64,000 bases of DNA from RBG-13-51-18 sp963739395 (lineage in GTDB: Bacteria; Chloroflexota; Dehalococcoidia; Dehalococcoidales; RBG-16-60-22): contig CAVUAE010000001.1 of assembly GCA_963739395.1 (NCBI GenBank), positions 124,001 through 188,000 on the forward strand. Direction: 5' to 3'. Each line of letters opens with the position of its first letter. Position 1 is the stretch's first letter. A program made the position numbers and the translations under genes. Positions 48,876 through 57,986 of the stretch are shown here, piece after piece. The notes under the pieces are model-generated. The model saw only the letters and a program-made list of their open reading frames with translations. It did no database searches and had not been told where the DNA came from.

Positions 48876-50783
48876 ATGGAAAAAAGAGAAACGATACCAC
48901 AGCTAATCAAGGATAACCGCGATAAGTGGGGCTCGCGTACTGCAATGTCCATGAAGATGTTCGGCATCTGGCATCGCTACACCTGGCAGGACTATTACGA
49001 TAACGTTAAGTACTTCTCGCTGGGGATGATTAGCCTGGGGCTTAGAATCGGCGATGTAACGTGCATCATCGGCGATAACGAGCCGCAGTGGTTCTGGGCA
49101 GAGTTCGCCGTGCAGGCGGCGGGGGGTATCGCCACCGGTATTTACGTTGACTCCGTACCAGCCGAGGTTAAATACATCGCGGTGCATTCTGACGCTAAAT
49201 TCGCCGTCGTTAATGATCAGGAACAGACCGACAAATTCCTGGAAATCAAAGACGATTTACCTGACCTTGAGCGGATTATTTACTGGGACTCCAAAGGATT
49301 GCGTAACTATGACGACCCCATGCTTATCAGCTTTAACGATGTAATAACTCGAGGCAAAGAATACGAAAAAACCCATCAAGGACTCTTCGAGAAAAATGTG
49401 GATGCCGGTAAGGGTGACGATATCGCTTTTATCTACTACACCTCCGGTACAACTGGCTTACCTAAGGGAGCCGTGCTTACCCACCGTGCTTTGATAACTA
49501 CGGCTAAGGGATTCATCAACCGTTATCCTATGAACGAGAAAGATAATCTCATCTCCAACTTCCCGGCGGCGTGGGTAGGGGACAGCTTCTTCGCAACTAT
49601 ACCGCACTTGCTAACCGGCGCGGTACTCAACTTCCCGGAGGAGCCGGAAACCATCGCCGAAGACACGCGGGAAATAGGGCCCAACTTTGTAATATACGGT
49701 CCGCGGCAATGGGAGGGGCTAGTCAGTGAAATACAAGTGAAGATGCTGGATGCTTATTGGCTCAAGCGTTTAACCTATAAACTATTCCTTCCTGTAGGAC
49801 ATAAAATAGCTGACATAAAGTTTGAAGGCAAGACTCCGAACGTATTCTGGCGATTTTTGCACTGTATTGCTTATTTGGCTTTATTCCGACCACTTAAGGA
49901 TAGATTGGGCTTAAGCAACGTCAGGTTTGCCGTTACAGGCAGCTCGGTTTTAAGCCTGGATACCTTTAGATTAATCCACGCTATCGGTGTTGAGTTAAGA
50001 CAGTGCTACGCCAGCACTGAAGCCGGCTTAATCTCATCGCATGGTAAAGGTGAAATTAAATTCGAGAGCGTCGGTCGACCAGCGTTGGGCACGTCACTGC
50101 GTATTACCAAAGAAGGCGAGTTGCTAGTTACCAGCGACTGTATGTTCAGGGGATATCATAAGAATCCGGAAAAGACGGAGGTGACGCTGATTGACGGCTG
50201 GTGCCATACCGGCGATGCCGTCAACCTTAACGAACAGGGGCACCTGATATTTATGGACCGACTGGAACATATGGGTATATTAAAATCCGGCGCTAAATAC
50301 GCGCCACAGTATATCGAAGGTCGTTTGAGGTTCAGTCCTTATATCAAGGATGCCATGGTCATCGGTGGCAAAGATAAGGACTATGTTTCTGCCATCGTCA
50401 ATATTGATTTTGCCATGGTGGGTAAATGGGCGGAGAGGCATCGTATTCCTTATACGACCTTCGTCGACCTTTCCCAGAAAAAAGAAGTTGCCGACCTGGT
50501 GCGGCAAGACTTGGAACGCGTCAATGGCTATCTGCCGGAGACGTCACGCGTGCAGAAGTTTGTCCTGCTGCATAAGGAGTTCGACCCTGATGAAGCGGAG
50601 CTTACACGTACGAGAAAGCTGCGCCGTGATTTTATGGAACAGCGTTATAAAGACCTGATAGACGCTTTATACGGCGGTAAAGACAAAGTAGAAGTCCAGG
50701 CGCCAGTCACGTACCGCGATGGTCGTAAGGGTGTAGTTACCACAGACATCAATATAAGAACGCTTAACGTGAATACCAACTAA
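48876..50783 (+). CDS. fadD: long-chain acyl-CoA synthetase (AMP-binding)
   Basis: Adenylate-forming ligase of 635 residues that activates fatty or other carboxylic acids with ATP and CoA. The AMP motif is YYTSGTTGLPKGAVLTH, a second is in CYASTEAGL, and the C-terminal signature is GWCHTGDAVNLNEQGHL. Its size fits the long-chain or FACS class. There is no Shine-Dalgarno before the ATG, and a repeat element ends 9 nt upstream. It is the first gene of the liv locus, 13 nt before livH. Confidence 0.93.
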   Translation: MEKRETIPQLIKDNRDKWGSRTAMSMKMFGIWHRYTWQDYYDNVKYFSLGMISLGLRIGDVTCIIGDNEPQWFWAEFAVQAAGGIATGIYVDSVPAEVKYIAVHSDAKFAVVNDQEQTDKFLEIKDDLPDLERIIYWDSKGLRNYDDPMLISFNDVITRGKEYEKTHQGLFEKNVDAGKGDDIAFIYYTSGTTGLPKGAVLTHRALITTAKGFINRYPMNEKDNLISNFPAAWVGDSFFATIPHLLTGAVLNFPEEPETIAEDTREIGPNFVIYGPRQWEGLVSEIQVKMLDAYWLKRLTYKLFLPVGHKIADIKFEGKTPNVFWRFLHCIAYLALFRPLKDRLGLSNVRFAVTGSSVLSLDTFRLIHAIGVELRQCYASTEAGLISSHGKGEIKFESVGRPALGTSLRITKEGELLVTSDCMFRGYHKNPEKTEVTLIDGWCHTGDAVNLNEQGHLIFMDRLEHMGILKSGAKYAPQYIEGRLRFSPYIKDAMVIGGKDKDYVSAIVNIDFAMVGKWAERHRIPYTTFVDLSQKKEVADLVRQDLERVNGYLPETSRVQKFVLLHKEFDPDEAELTRTRKLRRDFMEQRYKDLIDALYGGKDKVEVQAPVTYRDGRKGVVTTDINIRTLNVNTN

Positions 50784-50796
50784 TAGAGAAAAAATT

Positions 50797-51684
50797 ATGA
50801 ACGACCTACTGCAATATACAATATCCGGGCTTTCGCTGGGCATGGTTTATTCGCTGATAGCCCTGGGATTCGTAGTAGTCTGGAAGTCCAGCGGTGTCGC
50901 CAACCTGGCGTTGGGGCAGCTGGTGCTTTTTTCCTCATGGTTTACGTACGGCATGCTTTCGCAGGCAGCGCTGCCTATATGGGCAGCTATTCCTTTAGTG
51001 ATTATTTTCGCGCTTGCCCTTGGCTGGATAATAGAAAAATTCACACTTCGTCCGCTGATAGGACAGCCTATTCTATCATTGATAGCTATAACGCTAGGGT
51101 TAGCTTACTTTTTAGAGGGGCTCGTGGGTGTCATATGGCCAAAGAGCCTGGCAGCCATGCCACCTCTTTTCCCTCAAGAGCCTATACACATCGGCAGCGC
51201 TATCATTAAACAGGAATTCCTCTGGGCAGCGGTGATATCTTTAGTGCTATTCGGCTTGCTGACCCTTTTCTTTAGATACCATAGGATGGGCATTGCCATG
51301 CGCGCCGCTGCCGACGACCAGAAGGCATTACAAGCTTGCGGCATTCCGGTAACCAGGATTTTCTCGCAGTCGTGGATGTTTGCCTGTGTACTGGCGGCCG
51401 TGGGTGGGATTTTAATTTCCAGCATCGGTAATATCAGTAAAGCGCCACTAATCGAGACTGGCCTACAGGCTTTCTCCGTCGTCATCCTCGGCGGGTTGGA
51501 TTCATTCCTCGGCGCCATCGTCGCTGGACCCATTATCGGACTGGCGGAGACGCTAGGGGGCGGTTACTTGACCAAGCTGACATGGGAAGGTATTAAAGAT
51601 GTGATTCCTTTCATTATTATTATCATCGTGATGGTGATTAAACCCTTCGGGTTATTCGGCGAAAAACGTATAGAGAGAATATAA
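50797..51684 (+). CDS. livH: branched-chain-type ABC transporter permease LivH
   Basis: Inner-membrane permease of 295 residues with about eight hydrophobic helices. LSLGMVYSLIALGFVVVW begins the chain, RYHRMGIAMRAAADDQKALQ is the coupling loop and FSVVILGGLDSFLGAIVAGP is conserved LivH. It pairs with LivM. The transported compound may be an amino acid or, given the two CoA ligases in the locus, an organic acid. Confidence 0.95.
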   Translation: MNDLLQYTISGLSLGMVYSLIALGFVVVWKSSGVANLALGQLVLFSSWFTYGMLSQAALPIWAAIPLVIIFALALGWIIEKFTLRPLIGQPILSLIAITLGLAYFLEGLVGVIWPKSLAAMPPLFPQEPIHIGSAIIKQEFLWAAVISLVLFGLLTLFFRYHRMGIAMRAAADDQKALQACGIPVTRIFSQSWMFACVLAAVGGILISSIGNISKAPLIETGLQAFSVVILGGLDSFLGAIVAGPIIGLAETLGGGYLTKLTWEGIKDVIPFIIIIIVMVIKPFGLFGEKRIERI

Positions 51685-51685
51685 G

Positions 51686-52738
51686 ATGAGTTTACCGGCT
51701 GGGATAAGAAATTATACGTATGCGGAAGACATGGCTATATTCCGAACCAAGACTCACTGGACGATGCTAATATTGCTGCTGGTCTTCTTGTTCATAGCGC
51801 CTTTATGGTTCGGCAATCACTGGCTTAGCATATCCAATCGGATTGGCATCACCATCATCGCCGTTACGGGACTGAATATATTAACCGGCTACTGCGGTCA
51901 GCTATCCATCGGGCATGCCGGTTTTATGGCCGTCGGCGCTTATACGTCTGCTTTATTAGTAACTAAATTCGAACTACCTTTCATCGTGGGGCTGCTTTGC
52001 GCCGGTGTAATGGCCGGACTTATCGGCATACTCTTCGGGATGCCTTCCTTACGTGTAAAAGGCTTTTACCTGGCTATTACCACGATTGCTGCCCAGTTCA
52101 TCATCATCTGGGTAATCGAACACTGGACGTCGGTCACCGGTCCTAATGGCATCATGGATGTACCCCCGGCTTCATTTGGCGGACTCGTTGTCAAGACGCC
52201 TGCCAGCGAATACTTTATGATACTCATCATTACCATCATCGCTATCTTTGCCGCGAAGAACATGGCGCGTACCAGAGTTGGACGGGCTTTCGTGGCGATA
52301 CGCGATAATGACCTTGCCGCCGAAGTTATGGGCATCAATCTATTTCGTTATAAATTGACCGCTTTCTTCATCGGCTGTTTCTTCGCAGGAATTGCCGGGG
52401 CTTTATTAGCGCATACCAGCCGAACAATCGGCCCTGAATATTTCCAATTTAAAGACTCTATACTCTTTGTAGGGATGATTATCATAGGCGGGTTGGGCAC
52501 AACTACCGGGCCGATATATGGCGTCCTTTTTATCAGCCTTCTAGACGAACTTGTTACCCAATTATCTCCCGCTTTACAGTCCGCTTTTCCTAATATTCTC
52601 CCTGGGTTCACGTCGGGAATTGCGCCGATGCTATTCGGGCTGGCAATAATACTCTTCCTTATCTTCGAACCAAGAGGTCTGGAACACCGCTGGCAATTAT
52701 TTAAGGCGGCGTATAGATTCTGGCCTTTCTCATATTAA
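51686..52738 (+). CDS. livM: branched-chain-type ABC transporter permease LivM
   Basis: Second permease, 350 residues, about nine hydrophobic helices. Signatures are LNILTGYCGQLSIGHAGFMA, the coupling region GRAFVAIRDNDLAAEVMGIN and IGGLGTTTGPIYG. It begins 1 nt after the livH stop. It should form the membrane channel with LivH, driven by LivG and LivF. Confidence 0.95.
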   Translation: MSLPAGIRNYTYAEDMAIFRTKTHWTMLILLLVFLFIAPLWFGNHWLSISNRIGITIIAVTGLNILTGYCGQLSIGHAGFMAVGAYTSALLVTKFELPFIVGLLCAGVMAGLIGILFGMPSLRVKGFYLAITTIAAQFIIIWVIEHWTSVTGPNGIMDVPPASFGGLVVKTPASEYFMILIITIIAIFAAKNMARTRVGRAFVAIRDNDLAAEVMGINLFRYKLTAFFIGCFFAGIAGALLAHTSRTIGPEYFQFKDSILFVGMIIIGGLGTTTGPIYGVLFISLLDELVTQLSPALQSAFPNILPGFTSGIAPMLFGLAIILFLIFEPRGLEHRWQLFKAAYRFWPFSY

Positions 52739-52821
52739 ATCTAAAATGAGGTGATGATTATGTGAAAACGCCAAAACAAAAAGATGGCTTTATATATATA
52801 AAATTTTTAGGAAGGGGTTAT

Positions 52822-54090
52822 ATGAAAAATAAGAAATTGCTACTGATTACACTCGTTTTGGCGGCGATTATGCTGGTTTCGCCGCTGCTTGTCTCCTGCG
52901 GCTCAACGAGCGCCCAACCAGGACAGGTACTTAAAGTGGGCGTAATGACGCCAGCAACTGGACCGGTGCCGGAAAAAGGTATTGCCGGGCAACATGGCTG
53001 TGCCGACGCTGTAGAATATATCAACAAAGAACTTAACGGAGCCAACGGCTATCCAATTGACCTCCTCTGGCGTGATTCCGCCTACAACATGGAGAAGGTG
53101 GGCACCATCATCCAGGAGTTTATGGATGCCGGATGTGTCATTTTCGCCACTCATTCCTCTTCGGAAATGAAAATGGCGTCAGGCAAATCTAATGAAGCAG
53201 GTTTTCCCGGCATCGCGGCATTCATCTCAACGATAAACTTGCATCCAACCACTCATGTTTACGGTGTAACTCCCGATTACGGCGATGACTGGGTAGCTTT
53301 CGCTGAATATTACATGAAAAATATTTGGAAGGGTTCGGGGAAACCGAAAATGGGTCTCCATCTACTGAATAACCCGACCGGACAAGGCGCAAAGAACGGC
53401 GCTCAAGCTAAAGCAGCTGAACTTGGTATTGAATTAGTGGACATTGCGGAACATAAAATAAGCACGATAGATGAGACGGTAAGCCTGCAGAAAATGAAGG
53501 ATGAAAAAATCGATGTTCTCTTCATTTCCAGCACGCCTGCGCCTACCTCGGTAATCATTAAAAATGCTAAAGACCTGGGCATGTATCCCGGCATCACCAT
53601 CGGCTGCGCGGCGGCTAGTTTCGGCCAGGCATTACTCGACCTTGGCGGCACTGCCGTTGAAGGTGTTTATGGTGTAGCACATACAGCCCTCTGGGATGAT
53701 TCTGCCTCTATCATTGCCAAAGCTAAGGAATATTGTCAGAAAAACCATCCTGCCGACGTGAATAACGACGACTATCTCGCCTGGTGGATGACGATGCTCT
53801 CCATAAGAGAAATCCTGGTAAAGGCAGTAGATAATGTCGGCTATGATAAGCTATCAAAAGGCGATACGGTTGCCTGGAAAGCAATAGAGGAGCAGGGCAT
53901 CCAAAAAATCGATGGCTATACTGCTGAAGGACTAGCTGGTGGTCCGATGAAATACGTCGATAACGGCGATAACAGGTTAAATAAATACCTGCGACTTTAT
54001 CAAATAAAGAGCGGAAAATTTGTAGCAGCTGCCGATTGGCAAGCTATGCCATTAATCAAGTATGAGACCTTTGATTGGTGGGGTAAATAG
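52822..54090 (+). CDS. livK: branched-chain-type ABC substrate-binding lipoprotein
   Basis: Lipid-anchored periplasmic-type binding protein of about 422 residues. The signal peptide MKNKKLLLITLVLAAIMLV leads to lipobox LLVSC, so the mature protein begins at Cys. The binding domain has LKVGVMTPATGPVPEKG and later repeating Rossmann lobes. The ATG at 52822 has GGAAGGGG upstream. A GTG at 52762 with GAGGTGAT upstream would add 20 residues before the signal, so two starts are possible. It is followed by a strong hairpin. Confidence 0.93.
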   Translation: MKNKKLLLITLVLAAIMLVSPLLVSCGSTSAQPGQVLKVGVMTPATGPVPEKGIAGQHGCADAVEYINKELNGANGYPIDLLWRDSAYNMEKVGTIIQEFMDAGCVIFATHSSSEMKMASGKSNEAGFPGIAAFISTINLHPTTHVYGVTPDYGDDWVAFAEYYMKNIWKGSGKPKMGLHLLNNPTGQGAKNGAQAKAAELGIELVDIAEHKISTIDETVSLQKMKDEKIDVLFISSTPAPTSVIIKNAKDLGMYPGITIGCAAASFGQALLDLGGTAVEGVYGVAHTALWDDSASIIAKAKEYCQKNHPADVNNDDYLAWWMTMLSIREILVKAVDNVGYDKLSKGDTVAWKAIEEQGIQKIDGYTAEGLAGGPMKYVDNGDNRLNKYLRLYQIKSGKFVAAADWQAMPLIKYETFDWWGK

Positions 54091-54100
54091 TTAAATAAAC

Positions 54101-54124
54101 GGGGCGCCGCCGCAGCGGCGCCCC
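54101..54124 (+). promoter_or_regulatory. intercistronic hairpin between livK and livF
   Basis: GGGGCGCCGC and GCGGCGCCCC form a perfect, GC-only 10-bp stem with loop CGCA. There is no T-run after it, so it is unlikely to stop transcription fully. Such hairpins often protect the 3' end of binding-protein mRNA and raise its level over the rest of the operon. Confidence 0.75.
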
Positions 54125-54138
54125 CATCAAGGTAGACA

Positions 54139-54930
54139 ATGCTTAAACTCAATAATATCGAGGTGACCTATCTTAACGTCATCAGGGTACTGCATGGCGT
54201 CTCGCTGACGGTAGAAGACGGCGCTATTATCGCCCTTTTGGGGGCAAATGGGGCGGGGAAAAGCACTACGCTTAAGGCGATTTCCGGCTTGCTACACCTC
54301 GAAGAGGGTGAAGTAACGGACGGCACTATCGAGTGGAACGGCGAAAGAATCGATAAGAAAAACGCCGAACAGATAGGCAAACTGGGCATTATCCAGGCAT
54401 TGGAAGGACGCCATGTCTTTGAACATCTGACTACGGAGGAAAATCTACTGGTGGGCGCGCATAACCGCCGCGACCGTAGTAACGTTAAAACTGACATCGA
54501 GATGGTATATGACTACTTTCCGCGTCTGAAGGAACTACGGCGGAACACAGCCGGCTATCTTTCCGGAGGCGAACAGCAGATGCTTGTCATCGGACGAGCC
54601 ATGATGGCTACTCCTAAACTGATGATGCTTGATGAACCTTCACTGGGACTTGCGCCGTTGCTCGTTGAAGAAATCTATGATATTATCAAGCGGTTCAACA
54701 CCGAGCATAAAACGTCAGTATTACTCGTAGAGCAGAACGTCCGTATCGCTTTAAGCATCGCCCATAATGGCTATGTCATGGAGAACGGAAGGGTCGTGCT
54801 GGACGGCAGCGCGGACTTCTTGAAGAATAACGAGGACGTGAAAGAATTCTATATGGGACTCTCGACAGTAGGCACGAAGAAAAGCTATCGCGAGGTCAAG
54901 CATTATAAAAGGAGAAAAAGATGGCTGTAA
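54139..54930 (+). CDS. livF: branched-chain-type ABC transporter ATPase LivF
   Basis: ATPase subunit of 263 residues. Walker A is LGANGAGKSTTLKAISG, signature YLSGGEQQMLVIGRAM and Walker B LMMLDEPSLGLAPLL, with the H-loop replaced by the LivF-type LVEQNVRIAL. The C-terminal tail is basic (KSYREVKHYKRRKRW). It overlaps paaK by 10 nt. Confidence 0.95.
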   Translation: MLKLNNIEVTYLNVIRVLHGVSLTVEDGAIIALLGANGAGKSTTLKAISGLLHLEEGEVTDGTIEWNGERIDKKNAEQIGKLGIIQALEGRHVFEHLTTEENLLVGAHNRRDRSNVKTDIEMVYDYFPRLKELRRNTAGYLSGGEQQMLVIGRAMMATPKLMMLDEPSLGLAPLLVEEIYDIIKRFNTEHKTSVLLVEQNVRIALSIAHNGYVMENGRVVLDGSADFLKNNEDVKEFYMGLSTVGTKKSYREVKHYKRRKRWL

Positions 54931-56204
54931 GCCTGCTCAAAGGCGAATATTACGATAAATTAGAAACAATGTCGCCATCTGCCCGCCAGCAATACCTAGA
55001 TAAGAAGCTGCACGAGCAGGTCGCCTACGCTTATAGTCATTCTCCTGCAGTAAAAACGTCTTTTGATAAAGCTGGCGTCAAGCCCAACGATATAAAAACG
55101 ACTAAAGACCTGGAAAAGCTGCCCATTATACGTAAAACTGACCTTCTGGATATGCAGAAAGCCAATCTGCCTTACGGTGGGGTCTTAGGTATGCCTAAGG
55201 GGGACGTCGAACGGGTTTTTATTTCTCCTGGTCCTATTTATGAAATACAGCCTTCAACCTGCCCGTGGTTCGCCAAGGCATTCTGGTCGGCAGGGTTCAG
55301 GAAGGGCGATATCGTAATCAATACCTTTACTTACCATATGTCGCCGGCCGGCATCCTCTTCCATGAAGCCATCAGGGACTGCGGCGCTACGGTAGTCGTG
55401 GCTGGCACCGGCAATACCGACCTTCAGATACAGATTATGAAAGAGCTTAAAGTTACCGGCTTTGTCGGTACGCCTAGCTTTTTAAACACGATTATCAAAC
55501 GAGCGGAAGAGATAGGAGTTAACGTTAAAAAAGACCTTTACATAAAGCGTGCATGGTTCACCGGCGAGATGCTGCCGCCTTCGCTACGTAAGATATTCGA
55601 GGAAAACTACGCCATCGATACCTTTCAAACTTATGCCGTCACCGAGCCAGGCGGGGCAATAGCTTACGAATGTAAAGAGAAATCCGGCATGCACCTGATG
55701 GACGAATATGTTACCGAAATCGTCGACCCGGAAACAGGCAAGCAACTTGGACCCGACGAAGTCGGTGAAATCGTCACTACGCAGCTCCACAATCGAAATT
55801 GGGGACTTATCCGCTTCGGGACGGGCGATTTATCGTCCTACGTCGTCGAAAAGTGCCCCTGCGGTCGTACAGCGCCTAGGATTACCGGCATCGTCGGCAG
55901 GGCAGGGGATGCGGTTAAGGTGCGAGGCATGTTCGTTGTCGCTAAGCAGGCGGAACAGGCGATTCTGGGTTTCAGTCAAGTCGCTAGGTATCAACTGGTT
56001 GTAGGACGCCACGAACACCGCGACGAAATGACGCTTAAGATAGAGTTAAAAGACAGCAGTATCGCCAAAGATAAGCTAGCAGTTGACATAAATAACAAGT
56101 TCCAGGATATTTGCCGCATTAAGATTGACAAGATTGAGTTTGTCGCTCCTGGCTCGATTGCCGATAAAGAGCAAGGAATTAAAGACGAGCGTAAGTGGGA
56201 ATAA
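54921..56204 (+). CDS. paaK: phenylacetate-CoA ligase-like enzyme
   Basis: Adenylate-forming ligase of 427 residues in the PaaK family, activating aromatic acids. DKKLHEQVAYAYSHSPAVK at the N-terminus, the ISPGPIYEIQPS segment in the region of the AMP-binding loop, and YAVTEPGGAIAYEC are visible. GTGDLSSYVVEKCPCGR carries a Cys pair, and the C-terminal domain begins GRAGDAVKVRGMFV. Together with LivHMKFG it suggests uptake and CoA activation of aryl or similar acids; the substrate is not certain. Confidence 0.92.
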   Translation: MAVSLLKGEYYDKLETMSPSARQQYLDKKLHEQVAYAYSHSPAVKTSFDKAGVKPNDIKTTKDLEKLPIIRKTDLLDMQKANLPYGGVLGMPKGDVERVFISPGPIYEIQPSTCPWFAKAFWSAGFRKGDIVINTFTYHMSPAGILFHEAIRDCGATVVVAGTGNTDLQIQIMKELKVTGFVGTPSFLNTIIKRAEEIGVNVKKDLYIKRAWFTGEMLPPSLRKIFEENYAIDTFQTYAVTEPGGAIAYECKEKSGMHLMDEYVTEIVDPETGKQLGPDEVGEIVTTQLHNRNWGLIRFGTGDLSSYVVEKCPCGRTAPRITGIVGRAGDAVKVRGMFVVAKQAEQAILGFSQVARYQLVVGRHEHRDEMTLKIELKDSSIAKDKLAVDINNKFQDICRIKIDKIEFVAPGSIADKEQGIKDERKWE

Positions 56205-56221
56205 AAACTGATTATATTTTA

Positions 56222-56250
56222 TTGACATAATTAATACGGCTGTATAAAAT
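56222..56250 (+). promoter_or_regulatory. promoter of the second TIR-like gene
   Basis: Perfect -35 TTGACA (56222-56227), -10 TAAAAT (56245-56250), spacer 17 nt. The expected start point is about 56257, the GTG start codon itself, so the mRNA is probably leaderless. There is no Shine-Dalgarno sequence. Confidence 0.8.
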
Positions 56251-56256
56251 AGTACC

Positions 56257-57123
56257 GTGACACCAAAACGTACTACATCAAGCGAACAAGAACCACGCCC
56301 CGCCAAACTTACCGTTTCTCGTAAAGAAGCTCATGGACTTTTAACTTCTCGTATTGAAAAAGGAAAAGACCTTATATCGTTAATTGTTAGTACAAGTGAA
56401 GAATTTGAACTATTAAAGAAAAACTACTACTCGTGGAATGAATACAATACAGAATTATTAAGAAGGATATTTGATACTGATCAATTTGTCAATGAATATA
56501 GGTCTTTTGGTTGGGGCATGGCCAGCGATACGCTTTCAGAACAAATAAAAGAGCAAATTGATGACATAAATAATGCCATTAGAAGACTGGAATCAATAAG
56601 AGAACGTTTGCCACTAATACCAGAGCCAATAGAACAAAAGAGTCAGATAACAACTTCATCAAATAAACCAAATGTAAAAACTAAAGAAGTTTTCATAGTT
56701 CATGGAACCAATCAAGGTCTTAAAGATACGGTGGCTCGTTATTTATCTTCAATAGATTTGACACCTGTTATATTACATGAACAACCAAATTTAGGTGCCA
56801 CAATAATAGAAAAACTTGAACGAAATTCACTAGTCGGATATGCAATAGTATTACTTACTGGGGATGATAAATCTTTTTCTGGAGATGACTCTTCTTCTGT
56901 CACATTACGTGCTCGTCAAAATGTCGTATTTGAGTTAGGATATTTTATAGGAAAATTAGGTAGAGAAAAAGTATGTGCTCTTTATTCTGAAGGCGTTGAA
57001 TTGCCTTCAGATTTCCATGGTGTAGTTTATATACCTTTTGATAAAGCTGGAGCTTGGCGTCTTTTACTTACTAGAGAATTAAAGGCTTCCGGGATTGATA
57101 TTGATCTTAATAAAGCAATTTAA
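56257..57123 (+). CDS. TIR-like nucleotide-binding protein (Cap12/Pycsar-type, PF10137)
   Basis: A 288-residue protein. Residues 144-285 form the TIR-like domain: EVFIVHGTNQGLKDTVARYL at the start, GATIIEKLERNSLVGYAIVLL, and RARQNVVFELGYFIGKLGR with the putative catalytic Glu226. This is the domain of CBASS/Pycsar TIR effectors that degrade NAD+. The N-terminal 135 residues are helical and charged and match neither STING nor a membrane anchor. No cyclase gene lies nearby. It starts at GTG without a ribosome site. AT-rich sequence and position between liv genes suggest acquisition. Confidence 0.85.
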   Translation: MTPKRTTSSEQEPRPAKLTVSRKEAHGLLTSRIEKGKDLISLIVSTSEEFELLKKNYYSWNEYNTELLRRIFDTDQFVNEYRSFGWGMASDTLSEQIKEQIDDINNAIRRLESIRERLPLIPEPIEQKSQITTSSNKPNVKTKEVFIVHGTNQGLKDTVARYLSSIDLTPVILHEQPNLGATIIEKLERNSLVGYAIVLLTGDDKSFSGDDSSSVTLRARQNVVFELGYFIGKLGREKVCALYSEGVELPSDFHGVVYIPFDKAGAWRLLLTRELKASGIDIDLNKAI

Positions 57124-57134
57124 ATGTTGAATAT

Positions 57135-57986
57135 TCATCTTTTCTCTTCGCCCAGGTAGGCAGCGATAACCTTGGGGTTGTTCTTGATTTCTTCCGGCGT
57201 GCCTTCGGCGATTTTCCGTCCGAAGTCCAGCACCACGATGCGGTCGGCGATATCCATGACCACCCCCATGTCGTGCTCCACGAGCACGATACAGCTGACG
57301 CCATCCCGCAACACCGGCGTATCAGGGTAGGTGATGCCCTGACCTTCGAAAATGTCTATGATAAAGCGGGCGATATCTTCCTTTTCCTCCAGGTTCATGC
57401 CCGCCATTGGCTCGTCCAGCAGCAGTACCTTAGGCTCCAGAGCTAAAGCCCGCCCCAACTCCACGCGTTTTCGCATACCATAGGGGAGTACACCTACTGT
57501 TTGCTTACGGATAGATTCAATTTCCAGGAAGTCGATGATATCTTCCACGGTTTTACGGTGCAGGATTTCCTCTTTATGCGCCCAGCCGAAGTAGAGGGCG
57601 CTGGCGAGAGGATTCTGCTTCATCAGAACGTGGCGGGCAGCCAGGATGTTATCCAGCGTGCTCAAGCCGGTATAAAGCTCGATATTCTGGAACGTACGGG
57701 CTAGTCCCAATCGGGCGGCTTTATCGGGTCGGATACGGGTAATTTTCTGCCCATCGAAGCTAATTTCACCATGCTGGGGCTTATAGAAGCCATTAATACA
57801 GTTCAACAGGCAAGTCTTTCCCGCGCCATTAGGACCTATAATCGCCAGAATCTCTTTATCCCGGACGTTAACGCTGACATCTGTGAGTGATTTCACGCCG
57901 CCGAAGGTTAGAGAGAGGTGCTCTATCTTGATTCTGATTTTTCTAGCGGTTCGTTTTTTGGGGCTATCTTTTTTAACTGGTGTCAT
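57135..57986 (-). CDS. livG: branched-chain-type ABC transporter ATPase LivG
   Basis: ATPase of 283 residues, the second nucleotide-binding subunit of the Liv system. Walker A is IGPNGAGKTCLLNCING (with Thr-Cys after GK), signature LPYGMRKRVELGRAL, Walker B VLLLDEPMAGMNLEEK, and H-loop LVEHDMGVVMDIADR. It lies on the opposite strand to the other liv genes, cut off by the TIR-like gene. It overlaps the small gene upstream by 4 nt. Confidence 0.93.
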   Translation of the reverse strand: MTPVKKDSPKKRTARKIRIKIEHLSLTFGGVKSLTDVSVNVRDKEILAIIGPNGAGKTCLLNCINGFYKPQHGEISFDGQKITRIRPDKAARLGLARTFQNIELYTGLSTLDNILAARHVLMKQNPLASALYFGWAHKEEILHRKTVEDIIDFLEIESIRKQTVGVLPYGMRKRVELGRALALEPKVLLLDEPMAGMNLEEKEDIARFIIDIFEGQGITYPDTPVLRDGVSCIVLVEHDMGVVMDIADRIVVLDFGRKIAEGTPEEIKNNPKVIAAYLGEEKR

